Shown one piece after another: positions 27,085 to 36,056 of a stretch of DNA of 39,493 bases; position 1 is the stretch's first letter; every line of letters begins with the position of its first letter. The DNA is taken from positions 1-39,493 of the forward strand of contig DAHXNH010000154.1 in assembly GCA_027365485.1 (NCBI GenBank), written 5' to 3'. The notes beneath the pieces are model-generated. The model worked only from the letters and a program-made list of their open reading frames with translations. It was not told the origin of the DNA and did no database searches. The DNA comes from Clostridiales bacterium. GTDB lineage: Bacteria > Bacillota > Sulfobacillia > Sulfobacillales > Sulfobacillaceae. The position numbers were made by a program, and so were the translations under genes.

Positions 27085-27305
27085 AGGGTTTCGACACCTT
27101 CCCCACTCGTTCTGGGCGTTCCATTGACGCGGAGATGTCCGAATGTTTGGTGGCAGGGATTCCTGGTTCCGATGACATTGACGAGGATGTTCAGCGATTG
27201 TGGGCTTTACGCAAATGGCAGATCAACAATGGCCCTACGGTTGAGTCACCATGGGGAATTGTGTTAGATATACTTTATGAGGATGGGAATGCGGCGAATG
27301 TTTGA
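27066..27305 (+). CDS. Small acidic protein with ESPWGIVLD block, 79 aa
   Basis: The GTG at 27066 overlaps the preceding small gene by 19 bases and follows GGAG at about nine bases; a GTG five codons on is another possible start. The product is acidic (GSDDIDEDVQRLWALRKWQI) and ends in ESPWGIVLDILYEDGNAANV. The SPWG-x-VL block is shared with the gene before it, and a degenerate HPWGID occurs downstream near 27453. Family not recognised; coupling of the two genes is inferred from the overlap. Confidence 0.45.
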   Translation: MGPCFVKGFDTFPTRSGRSIDAEMSECLVAGIPGSDDIDEDVQRLWALRKWQINNGPTVESPWGIVLDILYEDGNAANV

Positions 27306-27452
27306 TTGGACGGACGAGATATAGCTCACGATCTAGTTAAGGGCCGTCCTAACAAAGCCGCCCTCCGTTGCGCCATTCCTAGGTCGTACTGCGCTGCATA
27401 TCATACAGCTTGTGAATATGCCCAGTCGCACGGCTACCACAGAGACTTTAAG

Positions 27453-27644
27453 CATCCATGGGGGATTGACTAGTTTAAGGGTAAATCGCGTACCTGTGAA
27501 GAACAAGTGGTGGGACTCGTTCTCGAAGCATCTAAGCTGAGGCGAGAGATTGCAGACTATCGGGCTGTGGCGAAGATACAGAAACAAACCTGTCTTATGC
27601 ACCTGAAAGATGGCGATGAATTATTAGAGAAGTTGCATAAATAG
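27453..27644 (+). pseudogene. Remnant encoding a charged helical segment
   Basis: The frame reads HPWGID, an in-frame TAG at 27471-27473, then 56 codons of protein-like sequence (EEQVVGLVLEASKLRREIAD, then YRAVAKIQKQTCLMHLKDGD) to another TAG. The helical, charged second half suggests a coiled coil. Upstream sequence is broken in this frame. Family not recognised. It is the third nearby occurrence of a PWG-I/V motif. Confidence 0.4.
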
Positions 27645-28834
27645 TTTGCTCATGCTCCACTCGAGTGTGGTACCAGAGACTCGTCGCCAACGGAGCTCAA
27701 AGCAGAGATTCTACTGACGGATTCTGCGGGATATGGTAAATCCCTTAGGGGAATCGATATAAGAGCTGATCCAAACGTCCGTGATGCAGATTCGGGAGCG
27801 TTAGTAGCGGTCAAACGATTTTGACCGACGCTTCCTGCCAGGCGATCGAAATCGTGCCGTTTACGGCAGACTCCTGAATTTATTCATGGGGTCAGTGGCA
27901 TCTGCGACGGGGCCGCAGGCGATTTTTGGGTGGATGCCTCCGGCTTTAAGCCGTGGGGAGGATGTCAACTGAGTCGATTAGGGCAAAACGACACAATCCA
28001 TTTGTATTGGCCATTTCATCCTTCAACCAGATTTTGCACAATACGGAGCTTGTGCTTCAAAGAGAATTCCACACGATATTGCACCGAACGGAGCCCACTC
28101 CGCCCGATATGTCCATCGCTCATTCAACCGCGTTTTGCAAATACCCGAAAAAACGGGGGCTCGCAAACACTCATGTCAGTTTTCTGCCTGTGTCGGCGAG
28201 GAACCGTTCGCCGACACCCCATGATTTAGACCATAGCCTCCCAAGCGATCCGGTCTCGACCTGGCGGCGGATCCCCTAATTCTAACCCTCCCACTCACCA
28301 AGGACTCCTTAGGTGATCGATGGCGCCAAGTCGCCAATAACGCAATAGTCGCTGGCGCCGCTTAATTCGGTGTATTCCAGAATGCTGTCCCCGCGTCGTC
28401 GGCAACTCCTCTGTTCGATGCGATAGGATAAACGTATTCCTCCCAGCGTTCAAGGATTGATCGAAACCCTAGTTTCCTTGGGGGAATTGGCCCTCGATCG
28501 TGGGCGCGGAGAATCCGTCCCGGAGATTTTGCGAATCGCCGGTCCTGTGGTAGCCCTGCCTCGTTCATGCCTTGTGGGGGGCCTGCAACCGATAATGGGT
28601 TACAACGACCATTGCCGTTTATGCGAATAGCGGTTGGCCGGCGGCGCTTTAGTTCGTGGGTAGGAGCGCCCCGGACGAATCGGCGTCACTTTTCGACGAA
28701 TGGTGTCGACCCATTCCTAAAACGCCTGTTCTCGGATGGCGGAATCGTCGGCCAACCCGATGGGGATCCACTGATCCTTCCAGAGACCAAAGGCCACGCT
28801 AGTATTGATTTTATACGCATCATAGCGATAGCGG
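27645..28834. other. Decayed mobile-element region
   Basis: No intact gene. It contains the IS605-type right end at 27936-27968. A plus-strand stretch near 28438-28630 reads as protein (GLIETLVSLGELALDRGRGE, then SVPEILRIAGPVVALP) before an in-frame TAG; its family is unknown. On the minus strand near 28717-28860 a stretch with INTSVAFGLWKDQWIPIGLA reads like transposase but could not be joined to the IS4 pseudogene beside it. Confidence 0.45.
27936..27968 (+). mobile_element. IS200/IS605-type right end, without its genes
   Basis: GCCTCCGGCTTTAAGCCGTG, then GGGAGGATGTCAAC, has the typical layout of an IS605/IS1341 right end: a subterminal hairpin (CTCC-GGC-TTTAA-GCC-GTGGGGAG) followed by GATGTCAA, where the TnpA cleavage site lies. 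No tnpA or tnpB is recognisable upstream, so this is a remnant. Confidence 0.6.
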
Positions 28835-29720
28835 TCAGGATGTTCTGCTTGGTGGGTATCCCAAAGGGCCGGGGCCTCGGACACACATATTAGCCACGGG
28901 CACCAGATGCCCCTGTTCCGCAAATTCCTGAGTCCGATCGGGGGACACGGTGATGGTAACGCACTCATCGCGGCGGACCGCCGCGAATTCCTTGAGATAA
29001 AAATTGCTGGGAACCCGCATGAGATAGGCCTGACCTTGCGACTCCAACGCCATCCAAAAAGTGAACGACGGCTAGCCACGATCCCTTAACCCTAGATGCG
29101 ATGACGCTGTGGCAGAATGGCACGCGCCTCGGCGATGTTGCGCCGAGCCAAATCGCGCTCAGACACAAGTGGTCCGCCACATCGTAGGCGTGCGACACCC
29201 GGGCTCGGACAATGCCGGAGGCGGTGCCATACGCGGTGCGTAAGAGGTCCGTATCAGGAACTTCCAGGATACTCCCGTCAATGGCGACGGGCAGCCAACC
29301 CTCCACAGTGCGGTACTCTCGGTCAGCATAGAAGTTTTGAATCAACAAGTGATCGAGATCGGTGAAGGCCTCGGGGTTCAGCTTATAACGGGCTTAGGAG
29401 AATGCTTGTTTGGTGTATCGATCGACCTTCGGCAGATGGCGGTTGCAAAAGCGCTGCACCTCGACCTCGGAGGTCCGGTCCAGGCGATTCAAGCGTATCT
29501 CGCTAACTTCCATGAAACCGACTTTGCGCTGTCGCAAAAAGTCTTCAGGCCGTTGACTGTGGGCGGTCCGAAATTCGGGTGCTTTTAGTCGATCAGCGAT
29601 CTTTTGAAAAATGCGTTGGGCTTTGGTGAACATCGAACAAACCTTCGTCGATATGGGGTTTGCAAACCACTTTAGCAAAGGTTGGGCTCTTACGCCCTGT
29701 CTATTATTTAGAATCGACAT
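28835..29720 (-). pseudogene. IS4-family transposase pseudogene
   Basis: The minus strand carries successive IS4-type blocks: FQKIADRLKAPEFRTAHSQR near 29620, ARYKLNPEAFTDLDHLLIQN near 29370, VAIDGSILEVPDTDLLRTAY with the first catalytic Asp near 29280, and AYLMRVPSNFYLKEFAAVRR near 29020. A TAA at 29394-29396 interrupts the frame, replacing an expected Lys, and a frameshift lies near 29100. The C-terminal part with the catalytic Glu is not recognisable. It lies back-to-back with the next transposase remnant. Confidence 0.8.
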
Positions 29721-29766
29721 GGTAAGGATACAGCGAGCGCTACGATGTTTGTTTTAGTCAAGGTCG

Positions 29767-30730
29767 ATGAAAAATAAGGAGTTACCCATTGCCGATGCCT
29801 GCTTGCCCCAAGCCCAGGTGGCAGAAGCCCGCGCAGCGTACAACGCCACACGCCCTGAAGCCTTGCAGATTCCCGCGGACGCGGCGAAGGAGTTTTATGA
29901 GGAGCCCACGCGCGTGGTCAACGTGTCCATCGACGACGTCGGGATGAAGAAACAAAAACTCCACCGCAAACAGCCTCGAGGGTCCGATGCACCACCGATC
30001 TCGGAAGTCTCGCCAACCCCCACGGCCTCTCTGCCCGAAGCCGAGACTCCGGCGAAAAAAGCCTCGCCAATTCGTGCACAATACGATTGCCCATGTTCAA
30101 ACCACCGCGGGCTGGTATATCCTGAATGGACTCGGGACCGTCGCGGTCCTGTGCTTCCTGGTGGCGTTTTTGCTCTCCAACGGCGTGATCTCGACCCATT
30201 ATCTTCAATTTTTTGTTGACGAGCAACGGACCCTCCACGCCGCCATTTTCGAGCGCTTCGCCTGGTTCGGATCAAAACGCATCATTCTCGATTGGTTTCA
30301 CCTGAAGGAGAAATGTGCCAAGGAACTCAGTACCCTCTTACGAGGCTCCAAGATTCGCCATGCAGTGCTCTCTCGTCTGCTGACCTTGCTCTGGCGCGGC
30401 CGCGTGGACGCGGCCATCGCCTACCTATGGGACCTCGACCCCGAGAAGATCAAGCCCGGGCAGTCCGTCGAGAGGCTGATCGGCTATTTCGAGCGCAACC
30501 GGGACTATATCCCCTGCTATGCCCTCCGCAAGCAACTGGGGTTTCGGAACTCGAGTAATCGTGGGGAGAAAGCCAACGACCTGTGCGTGACTGGGCGACA
30601 AAAACATCAGAGTATGAGTTGGTCGAAGGCGAGATCCGTGGCGTTGGCCAGTGTCGTCACGCTGTCGCGCAACCAGCAACTGGTACGGTGGAGTCGGACC
30701 CATCGTCTAGACTTCCAATGGGTGGCCTAA
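29767..30730 (+). pseudogene. DDE transposase pseudogene, N-terminally truncated and frameshifted
   Basis: The first frame carries VVNVSIDDVGMKKQKLHRKQ with a probable catalytic Asp. Around the A-run near 30054-30061 the coding frame shifts by +1 and continues with FVHNTIAHVQTTAGWYILNG, FVDEQRTLHAAIFERFAWFG, IILDWFHLKEKCAKELSTLL and a conserved end GFRNSSNRGEKANDL / KHQSMSWSKARSVALASV. This resembles large DDE transposases of the ISKra4/ISNCY type; the family name is tentative. Full-length relatives are longer, so the 5' end is missing, probably lost at the junction with the IS4 pseudogene. The A-run does not fit a standard -1 programmed frameshift. Confidence 0.75.
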
Positions 30731-31060
30731 TCCCGCTTCTCTGACTCAACGTACATAAACGGAAAGCGGTAAACCCCCATGTTACCGATTGGAAACCGAT
30801 AACCATTTTGTCATTATCTTAGCGGTAATTCACCATTGGTGAAATATATAGGTCGGGGTTTGCCAGCGGTCTATACCTATGTTGGATCCTACTTTATCTC
30901 GCTAATGTAGTAAATTGCACAGCTCGGAAGTTTCCGACCGTCGACATTGTGAGCCGGGACCGAGGGAGTAATGGACCCATGGATGGGACCAACAATAAAA
31001 TCAAAATGGTCCGTCGACGGAGGGATGGACGCGCAGGGCTGGAATTACTTAACGCGCTCT

Positions 31061-31531
31061 TCACGCTCCCCTGGTATTACTATGATTTAGACCCCACTCA
31101 GGAACCTCACCCCGAGGCCGCCTAGTCGGCACCCAATCCAATAAAACATCATCTCCAGGGTTTTGAGTGTTAACCGGGCGTGGTAAACCACGCCATCCCT
31201 GCTTTAAACGCTCACAGACCCTCTCCGCTGGGGATCTATTTTCACGGAGTTGCGCCATTTGCGGGAGGCTATAACAGAAAGTGCGTAAGAGCCAGGGGAC
31301 GGGCCACCGGATCATTTTTGGACTTTGTATAGCGTTTATGTCGCCATCAGTGTGTTTGCTTCGGTAGTCTGGACGATACGCGTGGCACCGGAGACGCTCG
31401 ACAACATGATGGCACGCATCTACCGGACATTGGAAGCCCATCGATATTTTGAATCGTCTAAACCGGCCTGGTTTACGGACTACTAACACAGGCGTGCTCG
31501 GGAGGTTGGAACGATACACGAGGGCGGCCAT
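31061..31531 (-). pseudogene. Possible transposase C-terminal remnant
   Basis: The minus frame contains CHAYRPDYRSKHTDGD and QLRENRSPAERVCERLKQGW, the latter resembling the R-x-x-x-E-R-V-x-x-x-L-K end of DDE transposases. There is no start signal and the rest is not recognisable. A plus-strand stretch over the same bases (ARIYRTLEAHRYFESS) is an alternative. Low confidence. Confidence 0.3.
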
Positions 31532-31596
31532 TTATCGAGGTTGAGGTACGTGAACCATCCACTATCGGTGCCCAATATGGCACAGAGCTTAATGCA

Positions 31597-31607
31597 TTAA
31601 CGGGCAG
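31597..31607 (+). repeat. Block repeat copy 2 (TTAACGGGCAG)
   Basis: Identical to copy 1, with GCA before and TTTAGTCTCGG after. It lies about 210 bases before the GNAT reading frame at 31811 and after the decayed transposase region. Confidence 0.85.
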
Positions 31608-31810
31608 TTTAGTCTCGGATGAAAATCGGTAAAACCGTCAGTGGAGCGAGCGAGTACATCGGATTATTCGCGCCATCGTGGACGATTCCCGCTATGATGG
31701 GACCCAAATGGACAGGGGACGGACCAAGCCATTCGTCGCGAGATAAATGCACGGAGTCTCATCCGGATAGGAGGATGGGCCGTGGCACTCACGGACTTCG
31801 AGCGAGAGGA

Positions 31811-32235
31811 GTGGCCCAAAACCAAATCAAGCAATTGTTGGCATACGCGGTCGGCGATGCGACAGACGAAGCGCTGACCCACATCGTCCAGAATGTGTAT
31901 TCCAATTCGGTTACGACTAGGCTGCTCTACGTGTGGATAGAGGACGGCAGAGATGTCTCTGGGTTGATCGGTTATCGGTTCCAGAGAGGTTTTGCGGAAA
32001 TTTTGCATATTGCGGTGGACCCAAGGATGCGGCGCCGAGGCATTGGTCGACGTGTCATCGACGGGGTGATTGCGGTAGAGCATCCTGGTGAGCTCGTCGC
32101 GGAGACGGATCACGACGCGGTGGAATTTTACCGGAATTATGGTATTATGGCCTCACTGTCCGGTCTCTAGGAGAGAAATATCCCGAGGTAGAGCGGTTCC
32201 AGTGCCGCTGCTCGTCGTCCGGGGGCATCATGTAG
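31811..32235 (+). pseudogene. GNAT acetyltransferase broken by an 8-base duplication
   Basis: GNAT enzymes transfer acetyl from acetyl-CoA to amines. The domain is clear: IKQLLAYAVGDATDEALTHI, then LLYVWIEDG, ILHIAVDPRMRRRGIGRRVI with the R-x-x-G-I-G acetyl-CoA loop, and LVAETDHDAVEFYRNYG. The frame then ends early at 32170. Removing eight bases of the imperfect duplication TTATGGTA/TTATGGCC at 32137-32152 restores LTVRSLGEKYPEVERFQC, the expected end, with stop at 32233-32235. The GTG at 31811 has SD-like sequence abutting it; a GTG near 31782 in another frame after AGGAGG is the alternative. Confidence 0.75.
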
Positions 32236-32324
32236 CGGATACGGGGATAATGGAAACCCAGGAGTCCGTGTGATTAATCTAACCATGTCCAGTCGATGGG
32301 GAACGACACCCGCAAGGAGGAATC

Positions 32325-32768
32325 TTGGAATATAAGGCCTTTACTGAGATCGATACGCAATCCGCATGGTATCGAAGCATGTGTGCACTACACCGTACGA
32401 TCTTCTGGTCTGCCGACTCTGACTCGATTGCCGAGGAACTATCGGCACGCGCCAAGTTTCTGATCCTCATCGCCCTCGATGAGGATCGTGTCGTAGGGTA
32501 TAAGATCGGCTATCAAGACCGGGCCACGAGGTTTTACAGTTGGCTCGGTGGAGTAGCCCCGAATCATCGGGGGCAAGGCATCGCCTCTGAGCTTATGCGA
32601 CGCCAACACGAATGGTGCCAGCATCAAGGCTATGCAATAATTCGTACGCACACGAAAAATCGGTGGCGCAACATGTTGATCCTGAATCTACGCCACAGCT
32701 TTGATGTTATCGGCACGTATACGGATGGGCAAGGAGAACCGAAAATCATGCTGGAGAAACGCTTCTAA
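32325..32768 (+). CDS. GNAT-family N-acetyltransferase, 147 aa
   Basis: Intact GNAT fold of normal length: IALDEDRVVGYKIGYQDR as beta 2-3, SWLGGVAPNHRGQGIASELM as beta 4 plus the acetyl-CoA loop (R-G-Q-G-I-A), IIRTHTKNRWRNMLILNLRH as the beta 5/alpha 4 region, and IMLEKRF as the final strand. The start is TTG at 32325, five to six bases after AAGGAGG, an excellent site. The substrate is not predictable. The gene follows the broken GNAT gene, and a block repeat lies 21 bases after its stop. Confidence 0.88.
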   Translation: MEYKAFTEIDTQSAWYRSMCALHRTIFWSADSDSIAEELSARAKFLILIALDEDRVVGYKIGYQDRATRFYSWLGGVAPNHRGQGIASELMRRQHEWCQHQGYAIIRTHTKNRWRNMLILNLRHSFDVIGTYTDGQGEPKIMLEKRF

Positions 32769-32788
32769 GGTCATAAATGGCTACCCAA

Positions 32789-32799
32789 TTAACGGGCAG
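32789..32799 (+). repeat. Block repeat copy 3 (TTAACGGGCAG)
   Basis: Identical 11-base core, preceded by CCCAA and followed by GTCAGTCC. It sits 21 bases after the intact GNAT gene and 283 bases before the antitoxin gene, exactly at a boundary between two gene sets. Confidence 0.85.
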
Positions 32800-33017
32800 G
32801 TCAGTCCATTATTCTCGCCGTAAAGTAGTCAGTAGCATTCAGGCGTGGGGTCGGCGGCCGCTAAAGATTTCCATTTCCAGACGATTTATATACCCGTCAT
32901 TAAAGATCTGATACTGGTGCCGACCAGGTTTGAGTGCCTTGGTCTTCTTCATCAAGGAGTACGTTTCAATTCTTTAGTGCCGAATATATAGCGTCACACT
33001 TTACGTATGATCGTGTG

Positions 33018-33023
33018 TATAAT
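33018..33023 (+). promoter_or_regulatory. -10 element of the toxin-antitoxin operon
   Basis: A consensus TATAAT lies about 60 bases before the antitoxin ATG. No strong -35 is seen. Antitoxins of this family usually repress their own promoter. Confidence 0.4.
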
Positions 33024-33081
33024 GGAACGATGGAGCGGCTACCCTACAGAAAGAACGGTGTTGGAGGTGGCTGAATAAACC

Positions 33082-33375
33082 ATGCCCAAGCCTCGTTTCA
33101 CCCGTGACCAACTCATTACATCGTCGTTTGCCACTCGGCATTTCGGGCAGATCCGGGTGCACGCCCGAAAAGAGCCCCTGGTGGTAATGGACAACGGCCG
33201 GCTCGACACGGTCATTCTGGGGTACGCCCAATACGAGCAGTTGGTGGGCCGATGGTTAGAACTTGAGCAAATTTATGAAGCAGGCGTCTTAGAGGGACGG
33301 ATTAAGCGCTTGCAGAAGAGTCCTGATGTTGCTATACCATGGCGCCAGGTGAGACGTTCGGGTCCCGATGAGTGA
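33082..33375 (+). CDS. Phd/YefM-type antitoxin, 97 aa
   Basis: Phd/YefM antitoxins bind DNA through the N-terminal domain and neutralise a RelE- or Doc-type toxin with the C-terminal tail. Here LITSSFATRHFGQIRVHARK followed by EPLVVMDNGRLDTVILGYAQ and YEQLVGRW matches the N-terminal fold, with the family's pattern of a strand, polar turn and I-L-x-x-x-x-Y-E. The C-terminal 35 residues are basic and variable, as expected. A GGAGGT site lies about 13 bases before the ATG, rather far. The toxin gene overlaps the antitoxin end by eight bases, the usual coupled arrangement. Confidence 0.82.
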   Translation: MPKPRFTRDQLITSSFATRHFGQIRVHARKEPLVVMDNGRLDTVILGYAQYEQLVGRWLELEQIYEAGVLEGRIKRLQKSPDVAIPWRQVRRSGPDE

Positions 33376-33775
33376 GCGACGGTTTGAAGTGCGGTTCGAT
33401 CCAGATGCGGTCCACGAGTAGCAATGCCTCGATAAATCAGTCGTTGGCGATGTGGACAAGGCTTTGGAAAGGCTTGAGACCCGAGCCGACGAAATCGGTA
33501 AGCCCCTGCAAAACAAGCACTCCACTAAGCTACACGGATGTAAGGCAATCAAACTGCGAAGGGCCGAGCTTCGAATCGTTTTTCGGGTGACCGCCGAAAC
33601 CGTCGACGTTCTGCGAATTGTCTACGTTCTCACCATTGAAAAGCGCGACCTCAACTTGGTATTTGATGTTGCCCACACCCGGTGGCACCGCTTTAAGGGG
33701 CAAAGCAATATCCGAGCCTACCTGCGTGCCAGTCCCCGCTGGGGAAAAAGCTCTACGGCAAAACTTCGCAAATAG
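33368..33775 (+). pseudogene. RelE-type toxin gene with an in-frame TAG
   Basis: RelE-type toxins cleave ribosome-bound mRNA. Starting at the ATG that overlaps the antitoxin stop, the frame reads RRFEVRFDPDAVHE, then TAG at 33419-33421, then QCLDKSVVGDVDKALERLET and LRRAELRIVFRV, VDVLRIVYVLTIEKRDLNLV. The RelE pattern E-W-x-x-L-D suggests the TAG replaces a Trp (TGG), a single base change. The remainder is open to 33775. A restart at the GTG at 33452 would lack the N-terminal helix and has no binding site. Toxin is lost unless TAG is read through. Confidence 0.75.
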
Positions 33776-34044
33776 AACAGGATCCGCCGTAAGTAGACGG
33801 CTAACACAGCCTCACAGCCTATTTTGGCTGGCGGATCCGCTCGAAGTTTCTGTGCCTGGGGCTTGATGCGCCTTCGGGGGCGAATGGGCCTTAAGTCCGT
33901 TCTTCTTTTGGCAGGAGAGCCGATCCACGAGGTCGAAGTGTTAGTCATACCATGTCTGGAGGTGACAACGGGCTTGCACTATCAGCGCTATATGAAATTG
34001 CGTACACACTCTCCCTGAAAAGAATCTGAGAGAGGAGAATTTGG

Positions 34045-34634
34045 ATGGAACCGTATCTTGTCCAACAGTTAACCGACCCCGTGGTCGGGGCGGGCGCGGC
34101 TCTTTTTGGCGTGCCGCGCAATGAATTGAGCCCGTGTCATGGCGCGATGAACTTTGTCTAGGAATACCAAAGTTCCGGGACCGCCTGCATCTTGCACTTT
34201 ACGCCCATCGCCCATCGCCGTGTCTATATGGTCCGCGCAGAAGTCTAGTGGTTACGCTATTTGGCCGAGCGCGGAGAGCGTACGTGTCATCACCGATTCT
34301 GTCGAAGAGGGGCCGTAGCGTGGAGGTGCTGGCAGACCGCGAGGGCTTTACCGTGACGGCGTTTGTCATAGCTTCCGGCCATCCGGTGACCTATCCGGAT
34401 CGTCTCCATGATCACGATTTGTATTACCCCTGCGGCCAGGCGATAGGACGGTTGCACGCGGCATCCGTGTCGTATGTGCCGACCTCCCCCAGGGTACGGC
34501 GAGCCGATTGGCACGACAACTTCTATTTACGCCACATCCGGGATTTTGTCCCCCACGACGATCCGGTATTTTGCCGGGTCGACAGAGGCCACGCATCATG
34601 GGCATTTCGATTTTTGGTAGAGATCAACGGATGA
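34045..34634 (+). pseudogene. Aminoglycoside-phosphotransferase-like fragment with two TAG codons
   Basis: The ATG at 34045 follows GAGAGGAG. Frame 1 reads MEPYLVQQLTDPVVGAGAAL, then NELSPCHGAMNFV, TAG at 34159-34161, EYQSSGTACILHFTPIAHRR, TAG at 34246-34248, WLRYLAERG. A frameshift near 34270 leads to VSSPILSKRGRSVEVLADRE and a long tail ending VEING. This is the N-lobe and linker of an APH/choline-kinase-type enzyme, including a GRLHAAS block; the H-G-D catalytic loop is missing, so the gene is truncated. Three lesions plus truncation make it non-functional. Confidence 0.7.
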
Positions 34635-34770
34635 ATCGGGCCAGTTGCATCCTCCTTTCGGTCCATGACGCTAAACTCTGGCGGTTTCCTAGTTTTCGGT
34701 CAGGGTTTGTCGCATAAACGCGGCGAGTGTGCCATAAGAGGTTTAGCCCCCGAATAACCCGTTGATGGCG

Positions 34771-34781
34771 TTAACGGGCAG
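34771..34781 (+). repeat. Block repeat copy 4 (TTAACGGGCAG)
   Basis: Identical core, preceded by GGCG and followed by ATTAGTGCCGT. A CCCGTT nine bases upstream can pair with AACGGG. It lies 137 bases after the APH fragment. Confidence 0.85.
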
Positions 34782-35059
34782 ATTAGTGCCGTGGAAAGAC
34801 TATCTGAATTTGCGGACCATGCGGGTCCCATGGGTTAGAGCCGGCGGTCCCCGACAGTAGCACTTGGGCCATGGCGCCCGGCGGCGCACGTTTATAGATG
34901 TCGAGCTTACCTCGCACCCCATATTCGCCATCGCTGTCTCTGTCACATGTCGATCTCGGCCAAGTCTCGGCCCACTGGAGCAATGCTTATGCAGGCTGAC
35001 TCGGAGCTCTGGTTCCCCCTTGCAGGTCACCGTCGGGCAACGGCCCTCGGGTATAAAAT

Positions 35060-35218
35060 GCCGGCCAGGACGCGTTCGTCTTCGGAGACGGTGCCTGGCG
35101 CTGGGAAGCCCACCTCTACTTCCGGCTCTCGGGCCACATCGATCAGGTTGTACTTGAAGAAAAGGTCGCCCGCTCGCTTGGTAACGAGCCAGCAACTTGT
35201 CAAAATGTAGTACGCTAA
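35060..35218 (+). pseudogene. C-terminal remnant of an unknown protein
   Basis: Fifty-two codons read as protein (AFVFGDGAWRWEAHLYFRLS, then GHIDQVVLEEKVARSLGNEP) up to a TAA. The frame is closed just upstream by TAA, while another frame before it reads ELWFPLAGHRRATALGYK, suggesting one frameshift in a once longer gene. Family not recognised. A small CCCGT-TAAT-ACGGG hairpin follows at 35251-35264. Confidence 0.4.
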
Positions 35219-35358
35219 ACCAGGGGGGGATGCCACCAAATGAAGAAAGCCCCGTTAATACGGGACACTTGTACTGTCTAAGGAAGGGAAGTGAACCATA
35301 GGAAGGAGTTTAGGACGTACGAAGGAAACGAACAAAATTCAATGTTGGGGGAATGGAA

Positions 35359-35994
35359 GTGGACGAAAAAATCAGAGAGCGCCAGACCCAACGGTTGGCC
35401 CTTCTCAACTTGTTTTACGAGGCCGTTGACGGAAAGGAGACCGGTCACGCGTCAATGCTACCACTCGGTGAAAAGCTCGGACTAAGTCATGAGTTGCTTG
35501 TCGAACTGACCTTTAATCTCAAGGGGCAAGGACTATTGGCAATCAAAGCTTCCCCGATGTTGTGCCAACTCACGCATCAGGGGCTGGAAACCATCGAACA
35601 AGCACGCTTGCAACCAGCCACTGCGCCTCAGGGTTTTAACGCGACGTCCATGCAACAAGCCCAAACTATTATCGTCAACGGCGGGCAGGTTCAGTTCGGC
35701 ATCCAGTCCAACCTCACCCAAAACATCGGGATCCCCCCGAGCCAAGTTGTTCAGTTTTTGAGCGACGTTCGCACGGCATTGGATTCAATGTCTGTCGACC
35801 CCGCAAATGACAAGGCAATTCGAACGCAGTTAGACTTTATTGAAGACCAACAGAACCGCCCGAACGGCTAGAATCTGATATCTGGAGCACCTCAGATCGT
35901 TGGGAAAATCTTAGAGAATATTGCCATGAATACCGCGCAGTCCTTGGCCGTGCAGCCGTTAATCCATCAGTTGACCGCGATGGGCGTCCACTAA
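35359..35994 (+). CDS. Winged-helix-like protein interrupted late by an in-frame TAG
   Basis: The N-terminal 80 residues look like a winged helix (LLNLFYEAVDGKETGHASML, GLSHELLVELTFNLKGQGLL, LTHQGLETIEQARL). A Gln/Asn-rich linker and a strand motif (GGQVQFGIQSNLTQNIGI) follow, then a helical part. GGGGGA precedes both an ATG at 35353 (too close) and the GTG at 35359 (six bases), so GTG is preferred. A TAG stands at 35869-35871 after QQNRPNG. The same frame then continues as a good helical C-terminus (VGKILENIAMNTAQSLAVQP) to TAA at 35992, just before a terminator. The true gene probably ended there. Product: 170 residues, or about 210 with readthrough. Confidence 0.65.
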
Positions 35995-36016
35995 TATAAT
36001 GCTTTGTTGCAAAGAC

Positions 36017-36056
36017 ATCGCCCCTGCTTTTATTCTCGGAGGGGCGATTTTGTTTT
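36017..36056 (+). terminator. Rho-independent terminator of the winged-helix-like gene
   Basis: ATCGCCCCT and AGGGGCGAT pair perfectly over nine bases around a 14-base loop, followed by TTTGTTTT. It lies 23 bases after the TAA at 35994, which supports that position as the original gene end. Confidence 0.88.

Noticed and set aside
30050-30065. Programmed -1 frameshift at the A-run of the DDE transposase
   Set aside because: The downstream coding frame is +1 relative to the upstream frame, not -1, and the gene is truncated anyway; a base insertion is simpler.
34800-35195. Minus-strand 131-residue frame after block repeat 4
   Set aside because: The plus strand over the same bases has a more protein-like reading (35060-35218); the minus translation is Arg/Pro-rich and unrecognised.
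35249-35264. CCCGTTAATACGGG hairpin as an inverted sixth copy of the block repeat
   Set aside because: On the minus strand it matches only ATTAACGGGG; it lacks the CAG end, and the match is explained by the local hairpin.
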